Source of the DNA: a virus
Reading direction: 5' to 3' (one strand)
IMG/VR virus record: IMGVR_UViG_3300044940_000108
Coordinates: 1 to 20,256 of that record
DNA length: 20,256 nt
In this document: positions 6,020 to 12,897 of the stretch, piece by piece
Position numbering within the stretch: position 1 is the stretch's first letter
Layout of the letters: every line of letters starts with the position of its first letter
Notes under the pieces: model-generated
The model's input: the letters and a program-made list of their open reading frames with translations, nothing else
Databases searched by the model: none
Told to the model about the DNA's origin: nothing
Translations under genes and position numbers: made by a program

Positions 6020-6473
6020 TGATTGCATTGATCTGATCGCCCACTTCGAGGGGCTGTACCTGAAAGCGTATTTATGTCCCGCGAAAATATGGACGATCGG
6101 AATTGGAACAATCAGATATCCGAACGGCACTCCAGTGCGCGAGGGAGACATCTGCACGAAGGAAGAGGCTGAAGAGTGGATGCGCCTAGAGCTGGAGCAC
6201 GATGTCGTTCCAGCGATTGAGCGCCTGGTCAAAGTTCCCCTCAATGACGGTCAATTCGGCGCATTATGCTCGCTGATCTACAATATCGGCCAGGGCAATT
6301 TCGCTCAGTCCACACTTCTTAAAAAGCTGAACGCGGGAAACTACGTGGAGGCGGCGGATCAGTTTTTGGCTTGGGTAAAAGGTGGAGGACGGATTCTACC
6401 AGGACTTGAGCGAAGGCGGCGCGCCGAGCGTAATATGTTCGTGGGAAAAGATTGGGCAGAGTTTAAGGCATGA
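6006..6473 (+). CDS. Endolysin, GH24 (T4-type) lysozyme
   Basis: Cleaves the glycan strands of peptidoglycan to lyse the host. From ATG 6006 the protein has 155 residues, typical of the family. The active-site segment reads HFEGLYLKAYLCPAKIWTIGIGT: catalytic Glu, then Cys at the place of the usual Asp nine residues later, then Thr six further on. The E-C-T variant is frequent in phage lysozymes. The later conserved segment is NDGQFGALCSLIYNIGQGNF, and the C-terminus has the usual LPGLERRRRAE. No signal or SAR segment is present at the N-terminus, so export should depend on a holin. An upstream in-frame TTG is rejected because ATG 6006 starts the canonical fold. Confidence 0.92.
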   Translation: MKITDDCIDLIAHFEGLYLKAYLCPAKIWTIGIGTIRYPNGTPVREGDICTKEEAEEWMRLELEHDVVPAIERLVKVPLNDGQFGALCSLIYNIGQGNFAQSTLLKKLNAGNYVEAADQFLAWVKGGGRILPGLERRRRAERNMFVGKDWAEFKA

Positions 6474-8098
6474 TTCATCCTCGCCTCTTGAATCAGATTT
6501 TTGAGAATCCAGAGTTTATCATTATTCAGGGCGATAATATTTCTTATCTGGTCCGAGATATTATCAACATGAACTGGTGGAACACCTCTGGTGTTTTGGT
6601 CGGGTACAAGAATAACAAGCGTATATGTTTTGATTTCACGGAGACGCAGAAGAGAATCGCTGTCCAGTTAAAAGAATTCTATAGGGTAAGTAGAATAAAA
6701 GATAAAAATGAAAGAAAATTCAGGGACGAAATAGTTGCCTATATCAACGGGGCGATAACAAAGCTTGAGCAGCTCAATGCTTACTCGATGCTTTCCCGAG
6801 CGAATCCGTCTCAATATTTTCACAGGAAAGATGGGACAATGACATGGGTGGACTGTACATCGCGCGCCACCTATGCGGCGAAATACGTTTTCCAGAATGG
6901 ATTTGTAGACTTCGACGGAAAATGCAGGGTGCTTGGAGCATACGAAATAATCTCATCGATTGAATCGGGAGAGTGCGAAGATCTTGGGATTAAGGGTTAT
7001 TTCGATGATGGCGAAAATCAAGTGAAAGAGGAGATATTTTCACAAAAGCACGTTCAGCTTACGGTCGAGGAATGGGTAGAAAAACTTGGCGTTAATATCA
7101 TTCCGGAGCGCGAGTGGCTGTTGAGAGATATCAGTAAGATAAAAACCGATCCGTATAAGATTCATGAGGCGGAAATGGTTCGCCGCGGTCTGGCTAGAGG
7201 GGTCAACGAGGCTCTTTACGGGTACAAGACAATGGCAACTTTAGCTACTAGCGAGATAATAATCTCAAGCCATAGCAGTGCAAGCGACGCAAGCAGTGTA
7301 AGTAGCGCAAGCAACGCAAGCCGCGCAAGCAACGCAAGCAGTGCAAGCAATGCAAGCTGCGCAAGCCGCGCAAGCGACGCAAGCTGCGCAAGCCGCGCAA
7401 GCGACGCCGGAGTCACTGGATATAATGGCGAATCGTGGGAGATGTGTAAGCACGCAATTACACGTCCGGATCACCTTTATTATCCGCCAGTCTTCCGAAA
7501 AAACATTTTTGCAATTGCGGGAAACTGGAAAATAGATCATCGAATCACTTCACTCGCTAAGCTTGGTTGGTTTGATCCATTCTCAGGCCACGGGACAAGT
7601 CCTCTTTATGCGAAGCGTTACGGCATTAGATATCTTGGGTTCGACACGAACAAAAAAGCATTTGATGAATATCTGAATATCATCCAGGAGGAGCTTTCGA
7701 ATTCTCCTGGCGCGAATGTCGAGGTTCGCTGCGCCGACTCAACGGTTTTCGATCCCTCACTAGAAGGGAAATTTGATCTCTGCTACACAAGTCCACCGTA
7801 CTTCAACTTCGAGGAGTACGGCGGAAACACGGCGCATTATGAAGGGTGCGAGTCGTATGATGATTTCCACGAGAAGATCACGAAGCCGGTATTCCGTAAT
7901 GTCTGGCGATATTTAGTTCCAGGCTCCACGCTCGCGCTCCAAACGGAAAAAGATAGGAGCGCCAAGAAGAGATGGGTTGAGGTGATTTCTTCCCTTGGAT
8001 ATGAGCTACAGGAAGATGGATTGGCGGGGCGCGAAAAAGTGAAATACTCGACTCAATCAAAGCGCGACCAGACTCTGCTTGTGTTCAGGCGCGGGTGA
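6470..8098 (+). CDS. TSPPY-type DNA amino-methyltransferase with N-terminal domain and x-A-S repeat insert
   Basis: A 542-residue protein with three parts. Residues 1-265 form a domain I do not recognise (contains SQYFHRKDGTMTWVDC and a helical VEEWVEKLGV stretch). Residues about 270-313 are a low-complexity run of x-Ala-Ser triplets. Residues 314-542 are a Rossmann methyltransferase: motif I FDPFSGHGTSP at 368-378, an acidic end of the next strand (YLGFDTN), and motif IV TSPPY at 440-444, which is typical of N4-cytosine and some N6-adenine enzymes. Motif I precedes motif IV. It probably methylates phage DNA; the target base and site cannot be read from sequence. The start overlaps the lysozyme stop by ATGA. 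The unknown N-terminal domain may set specificity. Confidence 0.75.
   Translation: MIHPRLLNQIFENPEFIIIQGDNISYLVRDIINMNWWNTSGVLVGYKNNKRICFDFTETQKRIAVQLKEFYRVSRIKDKNERKFRDEIVAYINGAITKLEQLNAYSMLSRANPSQYFHRKDGTMTWVDCTSRATYAAKYVFQNGFVDFDGKCRVLGAYEIISSIESGECEDLGIKGYFDDGENQVKEEIFSQKHVQLTVEEWVEKLGVNIIPEREWLLRDISKIKTDPYKIHEAEMVRRGLARGVNEALYGYKTMATLATSEIIISSHSSASDASSVSSASNASRASNASSASNASCASRASDASCASRASDAGVTGYNGESWEMCKHAITRPDHLYYPPVFRKNIFAIAGNWKIDHRITSLAKLGWFDPFSGHGTSPLYAKRYGIRYLGFDTNKKAFDEYLNIIQEELSNSPGANVEVRCADSTVFDPSLEGKFDLCYTSPPYFNFEEYGGNTAHYEGCESYDDFHEKITKPVFRNVWRYLVPGSTLALQTEKDRSAKKRWVEVISSLGYELQEDGLAGREKVKYSTQSKRDQTLLVFRRG
7277..7408 (+). repeat. 9-bp coding repeat (gcaagcNNY), x-Ala-Ser triplets
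   Basis: About fourteen 9-bp units encode SAS, DAS, NAS, RAS, CAS and similar triplets. The gca-agc part is almost invariant, while the third codon varies between agt/agc, gac, aac/aat, cgc and tgc. It forms a flexible linker in the middle of the methyltransferase. Confidence 0.9.
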
Positions 8099-8239
8099 AT
8101 AAATATTATTTACAAATCTCGTCGCATGGACGCACCGCTCTATGCGGCCTTCCGCCCCGCGGCACTATATAATACAGGATAAGCCAAGAAGCGTTATAAG
8201 TTATTGAATTGTCTAGGAAATAAATTCTAGTCTTTGCCA

Positions 8240-8267
8240 TTGACATTACGCCTAGGCATGATATCAT
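8240..8267 (+). promoter_or_regulatory. Sigma-70 type promoter
   Basis: TTGACA at 8240-8245 (perfect -35) is followed after 16 bases by TATCAT at 8262-8267 (5 of 6 for -10). Transcription would begin near 8274, about 33 bases before the start of the 8307 gene. It lies in a 208-base gap after the methyltransferase gene. A second -10-like TATAAT at 8168-8173 has no good -35. I see no convincing terminator in the gap. Confidence 0.7.
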
Positions 8268-8306
8268 CTATCTATCATCTGAGTGATAATGATGAAAGGA
8301 CACGAT

Positions 8307-8834
8307 ATGAGCAAAGAGAAAAAAAGATATGCCATCGACATCAGATATACCGAAGGACTCGCCGACTCGCACGGTAGGCCGATCGGAAATCGCGACTCGG
8401 TGCTTCAGATCTGGGAGAGCGATCGCGGGGAGCACGAGTCTCTAGAGGAGGCGAGGAGGGAGGCTGAGAGGCGCGGATACACCTACACGCTACTGGATGA
8501 GGACGAGCTGCGCATGCACCAGGCCGCCATCCGGTACGACCGGACTGGCAAGCTCGCAGAACAGCGCGTCACGAAGGATGCGGGGGAGTATGCGCCAGTG
8601 TGGGCCGAGGACTTCCTCTATGCCAGCTCGCACACCGATATCTCGCTCGCTCGGCTGCTAAAGATCGGGGCGGACTCATCCGATGAGGAACTTGAGAAGA
8701 TCGCCGACATGCTCAGCTTCGAGGCCAAAAATGAAGGCATCCACTTGTGCGGCGATGTGCTCGAAATCCTGCATCGCGTGAGGGATGCCGTGCGCGAGCA
8801 TGAGCGCGAGGAGTCTGCGGAGGAGTCGGAGTGA
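8307..8834 (+). CDS. Acidic protein of unknown function
   Basis: A 175-residue protein starting at ATG 8307 with AAAGGA at 8294-8299; the in-frame start at 8283 is less well placed. The N-terminus (KKRYAIDIRYTEGLADSHG) looks like beta strands. The middle contains EEARREAERRGYTYTLLDED, a helix-turn often seen in small phage proteins. The C-terminus is strongly acidic and helical (EHEREESAEESE). There is no membrane segment and no known motif. It is the first gene behind the strongest promoter of the window, so it may be expressed early and at a high level. Function is unknown; a DNA-mimic or inhibitor role is possible only in the sense that it is acidic and promoter-proximal. Confidence 0.75.
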   Translation: MSKEKKRYAIDIRYTEGLADSHGRPIGNRDSVLQIWESDRGEHESLEEARREAERRGYTYTLLDEDELRMHQAAIRYDRTGKLAEQRVTKDAGEYAPVWAEDFLYASSHTDISLARLLKIGADSSDEELEKIADMLSFEAKNEGIHLCGDVLEILHRVRDAVREHEREESAEESE

Positions 8835-8840
8835 ATCGCT

Positions 8841-8856
8841 CCACGCGCGATCGTGG
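8841..8856. promoter_or_regulatory. Short inverted repeat before the KorA-like gene
   Basis: CCACG at 8841-8845 and CGTGG at 8852-8856 are perfect inverted arms around six bases. It lies between the 8834 stop and the 8875 start, directly upstream of the AGGAGG ribosome binding site. It could be an operator for the regulator that follows or a small RNA hairpin. Confidence 0.35.
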
Positions 8857-8874
8857 AAAAATAGGAGGAAGAGC

Positions 8875-9120
8875 ATGCGAGATCATGAATTCGATGCACT
8901 AGCAAAACTTCTCCGCATGAAGAGCGGGCCGGCAAGGGAGGCCGCCCGCCTCGTACTCGTGCACAGATTTAAAGTCGGCGAAGCCGCCTGGGCCACAGGG
9001 GTAAGTCAGCCATCGGTTAGCAATGCGGTCGCGAGATGCAGAAAGGGGATCGCTCTAGTCAGGATTGCTGCAGGGAAGTCAATGAGCAGCGCGATGTGCA
9101 ACGGTTTCAGGCGGGAATAA
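8875..9120 (+). CDS. KorA/TrfB-like helix-turn-helix regulator
   Basis: From ATG 8875, with AGGAGG at 8863-8868, this encodes 81 residues. The core matches the TrfB/KorA DNA-binding family: an N-terminal EFDALAKLLR, the signature AREAARLVLVHRF, then a helix-turn-helix at about residues 33-54 (VGEAAWATGVSQPSVSNAV). KorA of IncP plasmids is a dimeric repressor binding palindromic operators; related small proteins occur in phages and prophages. Likely targets here are its own promoter region or the 8240 promoter. The C-terminal dimerisation part of plasmid KorA appears short or different. The last 14 bases overlap the convergent phosphoesterase gene. A longer in-frame extension upstream to 8785 would overlap the previous gene and is rejected. 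Confidence 0.75.
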   Translation: MRDHEFDALAKLLRMKSGPAREAARLVLVHRFKVGEAAWATGVSQPSVSNAVARCRKGIALVRIAAGKSMSSAMCNGFRRE

Positions 9121-10063
9121 AGCGCGGGCCGTACTCGTCGATCCAACCGAATCCCGGCGTCCACGCGACAATCCGCTGCGGCGTGTGAGAAAGCGCTTTC
9201 GACTCCGGATCCCCAGCCAGCCCTGCATTGAGCTCCCATAGTGTCTGCCCGCGCGCTCTTCGAAAGACCACGCCGCCGACGTGAGCGTGACCGCATACGG
9301 CATTCATGAGCGCATAGTCTCGATGCTGGCCAAGGCGAGAGTAGTGCCCGTGAATAAATTCAATGCCTTCCACGATGTACTCCTCGCGCGGATCCGAGAT
9401 GAGCCGGACACCATCGAAGGTCATCAGGCGGTCCAAGTACACCGAGACTACTCGCTCAAGCGAAGGCAGGCTCTCCAGCGTCCGCTTGAGCGGGCGAATG
9501 TCGTGATTCCCCTTGAGCTGCACGCACTCTGCATCTGGGCAGATGGAGCGTAGCGTGAGCCACATCTTTTCAGCGCCGCTTCGCGCCATTTCTTCCTCTT
9601 GAGCGGGCGTGTAGATATTGTGTGAGCGAGGAAATTTCGCGTGGCAGTACATGTCATAAAGATCGCCGATCTGAATGATACGCTTTGGCTTATGCTTCTC
9701 CGCGAATTTGTATGCCGCCTCGAGAACATACTGATTCACGAATGGGAAGTGCGTGTCCGGGATGATGAGCGTCGGTGTGTATGATATCTTCTCCGCCGGC
9801 TCTCTCGGGGCGTACTCGTCGAGAACTTCTGACAGATCGCGTCGAAATATTTCATTAGTGAGCCCAGACTTATTCCGCTTGGTCCTTCTTTCGTCGTAGG
9901 TTTCGAGTCCAGCGGCCTTGAGAAGCTTCGTGTATGAGCCGAATAGAATGGTGATCTGATAGAAGCTCCCTTTCATGTTCGATATGAATTCCGTTTTGGT
10001 CGGCACGCGCCCAAGCTCTGATGCAAGCTGTCTCACTTGGGCGACCAGGTCATGCTCATTCAT
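9107..10063 (-). CDS. Metallophosphoesterase with N-terminal helical (homing-endonuclease-associated-type) domain
   Basis: A calcineurin-like phosphoesterase of 318 residues, one of the only two genes on the - strand. All metal-binding motifs are present and ordered: DTH (103-105), GDLYD (133-137), GNHD (185-188), HGH (238-240) and GHAH (258-261), so it should be an active two-metal enzyme. Its substrate (nucleic acid, nucleotide or protein phosphate) is not predictable. Residues 1-60 (LVAQVRQLASELGRVPTKTEF, then SYTKLLKAAGL) match the short helical module associated with HNH homing endonucleases, probably a DNA-binding element. The start is ATG at 10063-10061, with AAGGAG properly spaced; an upstream TTG is too close to it. 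It is convergent with the KorA-like gene. Confidence 0.85.
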   Translation of the reverse strand: MNEHDLVAQVRQLASELGRVPTKTEFISNMKGSFYQITILFGSYTKLLKAAGLETYDERRTKRNKSGLTNEIFRRDLSEVLDEYAPREPAEKISYTPTLIIPDTHFPFVNQYVLEAAYKFAEKHKPKRIIQIGDLYDMYCHAKFPRSHNIYTPAQEEEMARSGAEKMWLTLRSICPDAECVQLKGNHDIRPLKRTLESLPSLERVVSVYLDRLMTFDGVRLISDPREEYIVEGIEFIHGHYSRLGQHRDYALMNAVCGHAHVGGVVFRRARGQTLWELNAGLAGDPESKALSHTPQRIVAWTPGFGWIDEYGPRFIPA

Positions 10064-10199
10064 CGTCAAACTCCTTTTTGTTTTTCTTATTTTCTTGCCA
10101 AGTGAGCGTGAAAGGCATTGAGGGTGGGACAGATTTCTCTACTCGCTCGAAGCAAAGGCAGGCGTCGCCGTCATCTGAAGGCTGGCCACCAATGTACAT
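10056..10199 (-). CDS. Small protein upstream of the phosphoesterase
   Basis: A 47-residue ORF whose stop overlaps the phosphoesterase start (ATGAATGA), as expected for translational coupling. It starts at the complement of 10197-10199, with GAGG shortly upstream. An earlier in-frame ATG at 10265 would give 69 residues but has no ribosome binding site. The N-terminus has GGQPSDDGDACLCF, the middle PPSMPFTLTW, and the C-terminus is Lys-rich. I do not recognise it. It is supported by arrangement rather than by similarity. Confidence 0.45.
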   Translation of the reverse strand: MYIGGQPSDDGDACLCFERVEKSVPPSMPFTLTWQENKKNKKEFDDE

Positions 10200-10279
10200 C
10201 CTGGCCTCGCAGAATGCGGCGCATGAAATAGTCAGCAGGATCGACCATCCTTGGCGAATGCCCATGCAGAAATTTTAGC

Positions 10280-10308
10280 TTGCTCGGATTGTGAAATAAA
10301 ATCATAAT
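10280..10308 (+). promoter_or_regulatory. Possible promoter for the packaging operon
   Basis: TTGCTC at 10280-10285 and CATAAT at 10303-10308 are separated by 17 bases, inside the only gap between the divergent phosphoesterase unit and the terminase operon. On the other strand, TAAAAT (complement of 10272-10277) could serve as a -10 box for the - strand genes. Both are moderate matches. The predicted + start site lies about 5 bases before GTG 10319, which has no clear Shine-Dalgarno. Confidence 0.35.
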
Positions 10309-10318
10309 CGCATTCAGA

Positions 10319-10810
10319 GTGAGAAAGCCAAGAAGAGAGCGAACACCACAAGAAATCGAAGCACTACGAAGGCATGCCTGGAAGCCAGGCCAGAGCGGAA
10401 ATCCGCTCGGCGCAAAGGCATTCCCCCAGTGGCTCAAGGAAGTGAAGCGCCTGCCGAAGCATATAGCGGCGGCGCTTTGGTCGAAGTGGCTTTCGATGGA
10501 TGCCGAGGAGCTGAAGGCGAACGAAGAGAATTGGCAGCTTTCGGCGCTAGAGCTCGGCATTTGTCGGGCAATACTCCGCGACATCATCACAGGGGATCTG
10601 AAGAATATTGAAATCGGACTAACCCGAATCTGCGGGAGATTAGGCGATGCGCCAGACGTGAATGAGGACGAAGAGCTGTCCAAGCTTACGCCAGAGGAGC
10701 TGCGCTCCAGGGTGGCGAAGGCGCTTCAAATCGTGGAGATGAATCAGAAGTCGCCAGTGATGCTCGAGAGGAAAGACGATGAAGGGCCTGTATCTGATCC
10801 GCCCGGGTAG
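10319..10810 (+). CDS. Putative terminase small subunit (DUF5681-type N-terminus)
   Basis: A 163-residue protein starting at GTG 10319, the only usual start before WLSM at about residue 60. It begins with a basic segment and the signature WKPGQSGNPLGA, the hallmark of DUF5681-type phage proteins found next to terminase genes, followed by helical segments and an acidic C-terminal part (VNEDEELSKLTPEEL). Small terminase subunits recognise the packaging site and regulate the large subunit. The role is inferred from the motif and from position two genes before the large terminase. The start has no obvious ribosome binding site. It overlaps the GNAT gene by 32 bases. Confidence 0.65.
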   Translation: MRKPRRERTPQEIEALRRHAWKPGQSGNPLGAKAFPQWLKEVKRLPKHIAAALWSKWLSMDAEELKANEENWQLSALELGICRAILRDIITGDLKNIEIGLTRICGRLGDAPDVNEDEELSKLTPEELRSRVAKALQIVEMNQKSPVMLERKDDEGPVSDPPG

Positions 10811-11225
10811 GCCGAGCGATCTAAATTTCATTATGAATTCATGGCTTATGAGTTATCGTGGCAGCAAATTCTCGGAGAGAATACTGAAGAGCACCTACTT
10901 CCGAGAGCACCATGATTTTGCTCAAGCCGCGCTCGGGCGCTCAGCAGTATTCTGCGCCGTGGCAAAGGATGATGAGGAGCATATTTATGGCTGGGCTTGC
11001 ATCGAGCCACCGACCGGGGACGAACTTACACGCGCACTGCATTATGTTTACGTGAAGCATCCTTATCGGAACTTCGGGATTGCAGGCGCACTTCTCGACC
11101 ATGTGCTGGAGAATGAAGACGAGTTTGAATATACGCATCTAGCTGGTGGTCGCCTAGAGCATTATTTGAATGATGGTGGGTACTATAATCCGTATCGGTT
11201 TTTCAAAATTGGAGGAAGCGAATGA
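10779..11225 (+). CDS. GNAT-family N-acetyltransferase
   Basis: A 148-residue GCN5-related acetyltransferase. The N-terminal IRPGRPSDLNFIMNSWLMSYR is a typical beta1-alpha1 segment (R-P-x-x-x-D). The central beta4 (HIYGWACIEPP) leads to beta4-alpha3 motif A, HYVYVKHPYRNFGIAGALL, in which R-N-F-G-I-A-G is the acetyl-CoA pyrophosphate loop (R/Q-x-x-G-x-G/A). The C-terminal part carries tyrosines usual for the fold. It sits between the putative small and the large terminase genes and overlaps both neighbours, so it is co-expressed with packaging proteins. Its substrate is unknown; a terminase or another virion protein, or a host target, are possible. Confidence 0.85.
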   Translation: MKGLYLIRPGRPSDLNFIMNSWLMSYRGSKFSERILKSTYFREHHDFAQAALGRSAVFCAVAKDDEEHIYGWACIEPPTGDELTRALHYVYVKHPYRNFGIAGALLDHVLENEDEFEYTHLAGGRLEHYLNDGGYYNPYRFFKIGGSE

Positions 11226-11485
11226 TTAAGGTCGGGTATGTGAAATTTTATCAGGCTGTTCAGGTTGGGTTGCATCAGGAGTCGAATCTTGGGACGGCGC
11301 TATCGAAAAATAAAGATGTCGAGCTCACCTATGAGCACGGGCTGCTGAAGATTTCCAACATCGTCGGAGCGGATGGTGCGCAGCTAGATGACGTGTATGT
11401 CCCTTTCTCGAATATCATGTACTTCTCTGCGCAGGCGGAAGAGTCAAGAGGTCGCGGCCGCCCGCGGAAAGATCAGACGCTGTAA
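11222..11485 (+). CDS. Small protein with C-terminal AT-hook-like tail
   Basis: An 87-residue protein whose ATG overlaps the GNAT stop (GAGGAAGCG just upstream serves as ribosome binding site). The body is predicted beta-rich (DVELTYEHGLLKISNIV, then DDVYVPFSNIMYF). The C-terminus ends RGRGRPRK followed by DQTL. G-R-P-R flanked by basic residues is the AT-hook core, which binds the minor groove of A/T-rich DNA. Directly before the large terminase, it could be a DNA-binding packaging accessory. I do not recognise the family of the body. Confidence 0.7.
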   Translation: MIKVGYVKFYQAVQVGLHQESNLGTALSKNKDVELTYEHGLLKISNIVGADGAQLDDVYVPFSNIMYFSAQAEESRGRGRPRKDQTL

Positions 11486-11488
11486 CGC

Positions 11489-12889
11489 TTGGATAAATCG
11501 GAAGCTGAGCGGGTAATCGAGTATTATGCACGGTCGACTCCTGCGCTCAAAATGGAGTCGCTTGTGGCCTCACTTTTTCCTAAGCAGCGGGCATTCGTTC
11601 TCGACCCTGCGAGGCGGAAGGCCGCGCTGTGTTCGCGCAGGGCTGGTAAGACTAGCGGCGAAGCGGTATCGCTCATTTTGAGTGCGCTAGATCCGACTCC
11701 AGGTGATGTGGCCTATATTGGGCTCACAATTGGCTCGGCCAAGCGCCTGATGTTTCGTCCACTCATGGAGCTTGATCGTCGATATGGTCTAGGCTTTGAG
11801 TTTAACCGCGCCGATCTCACGGCAGAAGCGCCAAACGGCAACACGATTTTTCTTTTTGGTGCCAACACGGAAGACGATACCGAGAAAGTCCGCGGACTTA
11901 AGCTGAAGAAAGTGGCGCTCGACGAATCGGCCTCCTTTCGCGCTCACCTCAAATACTTGATTGAAGAAATCCTTGAACCGACGCTCATCGACACTGACGG
12001 CGTGATGGAGATGATCGGAACGCCGAGCGCTAACCCAATCGAGAATTATTTCTATGAGGCGACAATGAATCCTCAGGAAGGCTTCAGTGTTCACCGCTGG
12101 ACGATTCTCGATAACCCGTTCATCCCACACGCAAAAGATTGGCTCGATAGATACCGAGAGAGGAAAGGGTGGGGCATTGACCATCCGATCTACCGGAGGG
12201 AGTGGCTCGGCGAGTGGACAATGGACGGGAGCACTCTGGTTTACCAGTACAGGAGAGAAAACCAGCATTTCGATTCGCTTCCCGAGCATAAGCTGATGCA
12301 TGTCTTGGGCTGCGACCTTGGCTTCGATGATGCCTTTGCAATTGCAGTGATCGGATATTCCGAGAATATACGAAAGTGCTTCGTGGTCGACCAATTCAAG
12401 AAATCCGGATTACTTCCGTACCAGATGGCGGAGGAGATTCAGAAGCGGCGCGAAAAATATCAGCCTGTTTCAATAGTGGCCGATCACGGCGGATTGGGAA
12501 AGGCAATTTGTCGGGAATTTCAGGATAGGTATCACATTCCGATCAAGCCAGCGGAGAAAAATCAGAAGCGCGCATTCATTGAGCTTATGAATGGCGATCT
12601 GCTTTCTGGCGCGCTGAAAATTCAGGACGGCTCTATGCTCGCGAATGAGATGAAACTCCTCCAGTGGGATCCTGAGCGGCCAGAAAAAGAAGATGAGCGG
12701 ACCCCAAACGATCTATGCGACGCGGCGCTTTATGCGTGGCGTGATGCGAAGCATTTTCTCGGCGAAGAGCGGGAGCCAATGCCAAAGGCGGGGACCAATG
12801 CCTACTATGATAGGATGGCGCGTCGGATGGAAGAAGAAGAAATGGAAGCTTTCCGCGCGACTCAATCCAAGGCGTGGTGGGAGACGTAA
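11489..12889 (+). CDS. terL: Terminase large subunit
   Basis: The ATP-driven motor and nuclease that packages DNA into proheads, 466 residues. The N-terminal ATPase has Walker A SRRAGKT (49-55), Walker B VALDE (142-146) and the coupling motif GTPS (177-180). The C-terminal RNase H-like nuclease has CDLGFD (first Asp 276), VADHGG (Asp 332) and the final acidic NDLCDAALYAWR (Asp 411). All catalytic residues are present. The start is TTG 11489, three bases after the preceding stop; the next ATG (11552) would remove part of the N-terminus but leave the ATPase. No good Shine-Dalgarno is visible, so coupling to the upstream gene is likely. Confidence 0.95.
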   Translation: MDKSEAERVIEYYARSTPALKMESLVASLFPKQRAFVLDPARRKAALCSRRAGKTSGEAVSLILSALDPTPGDVAYIGLTIGSAKRLMFRPLMELDRRYGLGFEFNRADLTAEAPNGNTIFLFGANTEDDTEKVRGLKLKKVALDESASFRAHLKYLIEEILEPTLIDTDGVMEMIGTPSANPIENYFYEATMNPQEGFSVHRWTILDNPFIPHAKDWLDRYRERKGWGIDHPIYRREWLGEWTMDGSTLVYQYRRENQHFDSLPEHKLMHVLGCDLGFDDAFAIAVIGYSENIRKCFVVDQFKKSGLLPYQMAEEIQKRREKYQPVSIVADHGGLGKAICREFQDRYHIPIKPAEKNQKRAFIELMNGDLLSGALKIQDGSMLANEMKLLQWDPERPEKEDERTPNDLCDAALYAWRDAKHFLGEEREPMPKAGTNAYYDRMARRMEEEEMEAFRATQSKAWWET

Positions 12890-12897
12890 CTTTTTCC

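Noticed and set aside
7277-7408. Diversity-generating retroelement target, because variation fits changes at adenines of an AAC codon
   Set aside because: No reverse transcriptase, template repeat or accessory gene is in the window, and the variation is between tandem units rather than at the C-terminus of a receptor-binding protein.
7216-7540. - strand ORFs rich in Leu/Ala or Cys/Ala across the x-A-S tract
   Set aside because: Mirror readings of the 9-bp repeat inside the methyltransferase gene; no start signal or independent domain.
8151-8165. Terminator at ccgccccgcgg after the methyltransferase
   Set aside because: The arms are short and imperfect and no U tract follows.
10171-10683. 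170-codon - strand ORF opposite the small terminase candidate
   Set aside because: Ser-rich shadow. The forward frame has the KPGQSGNP signature and fits the operon.
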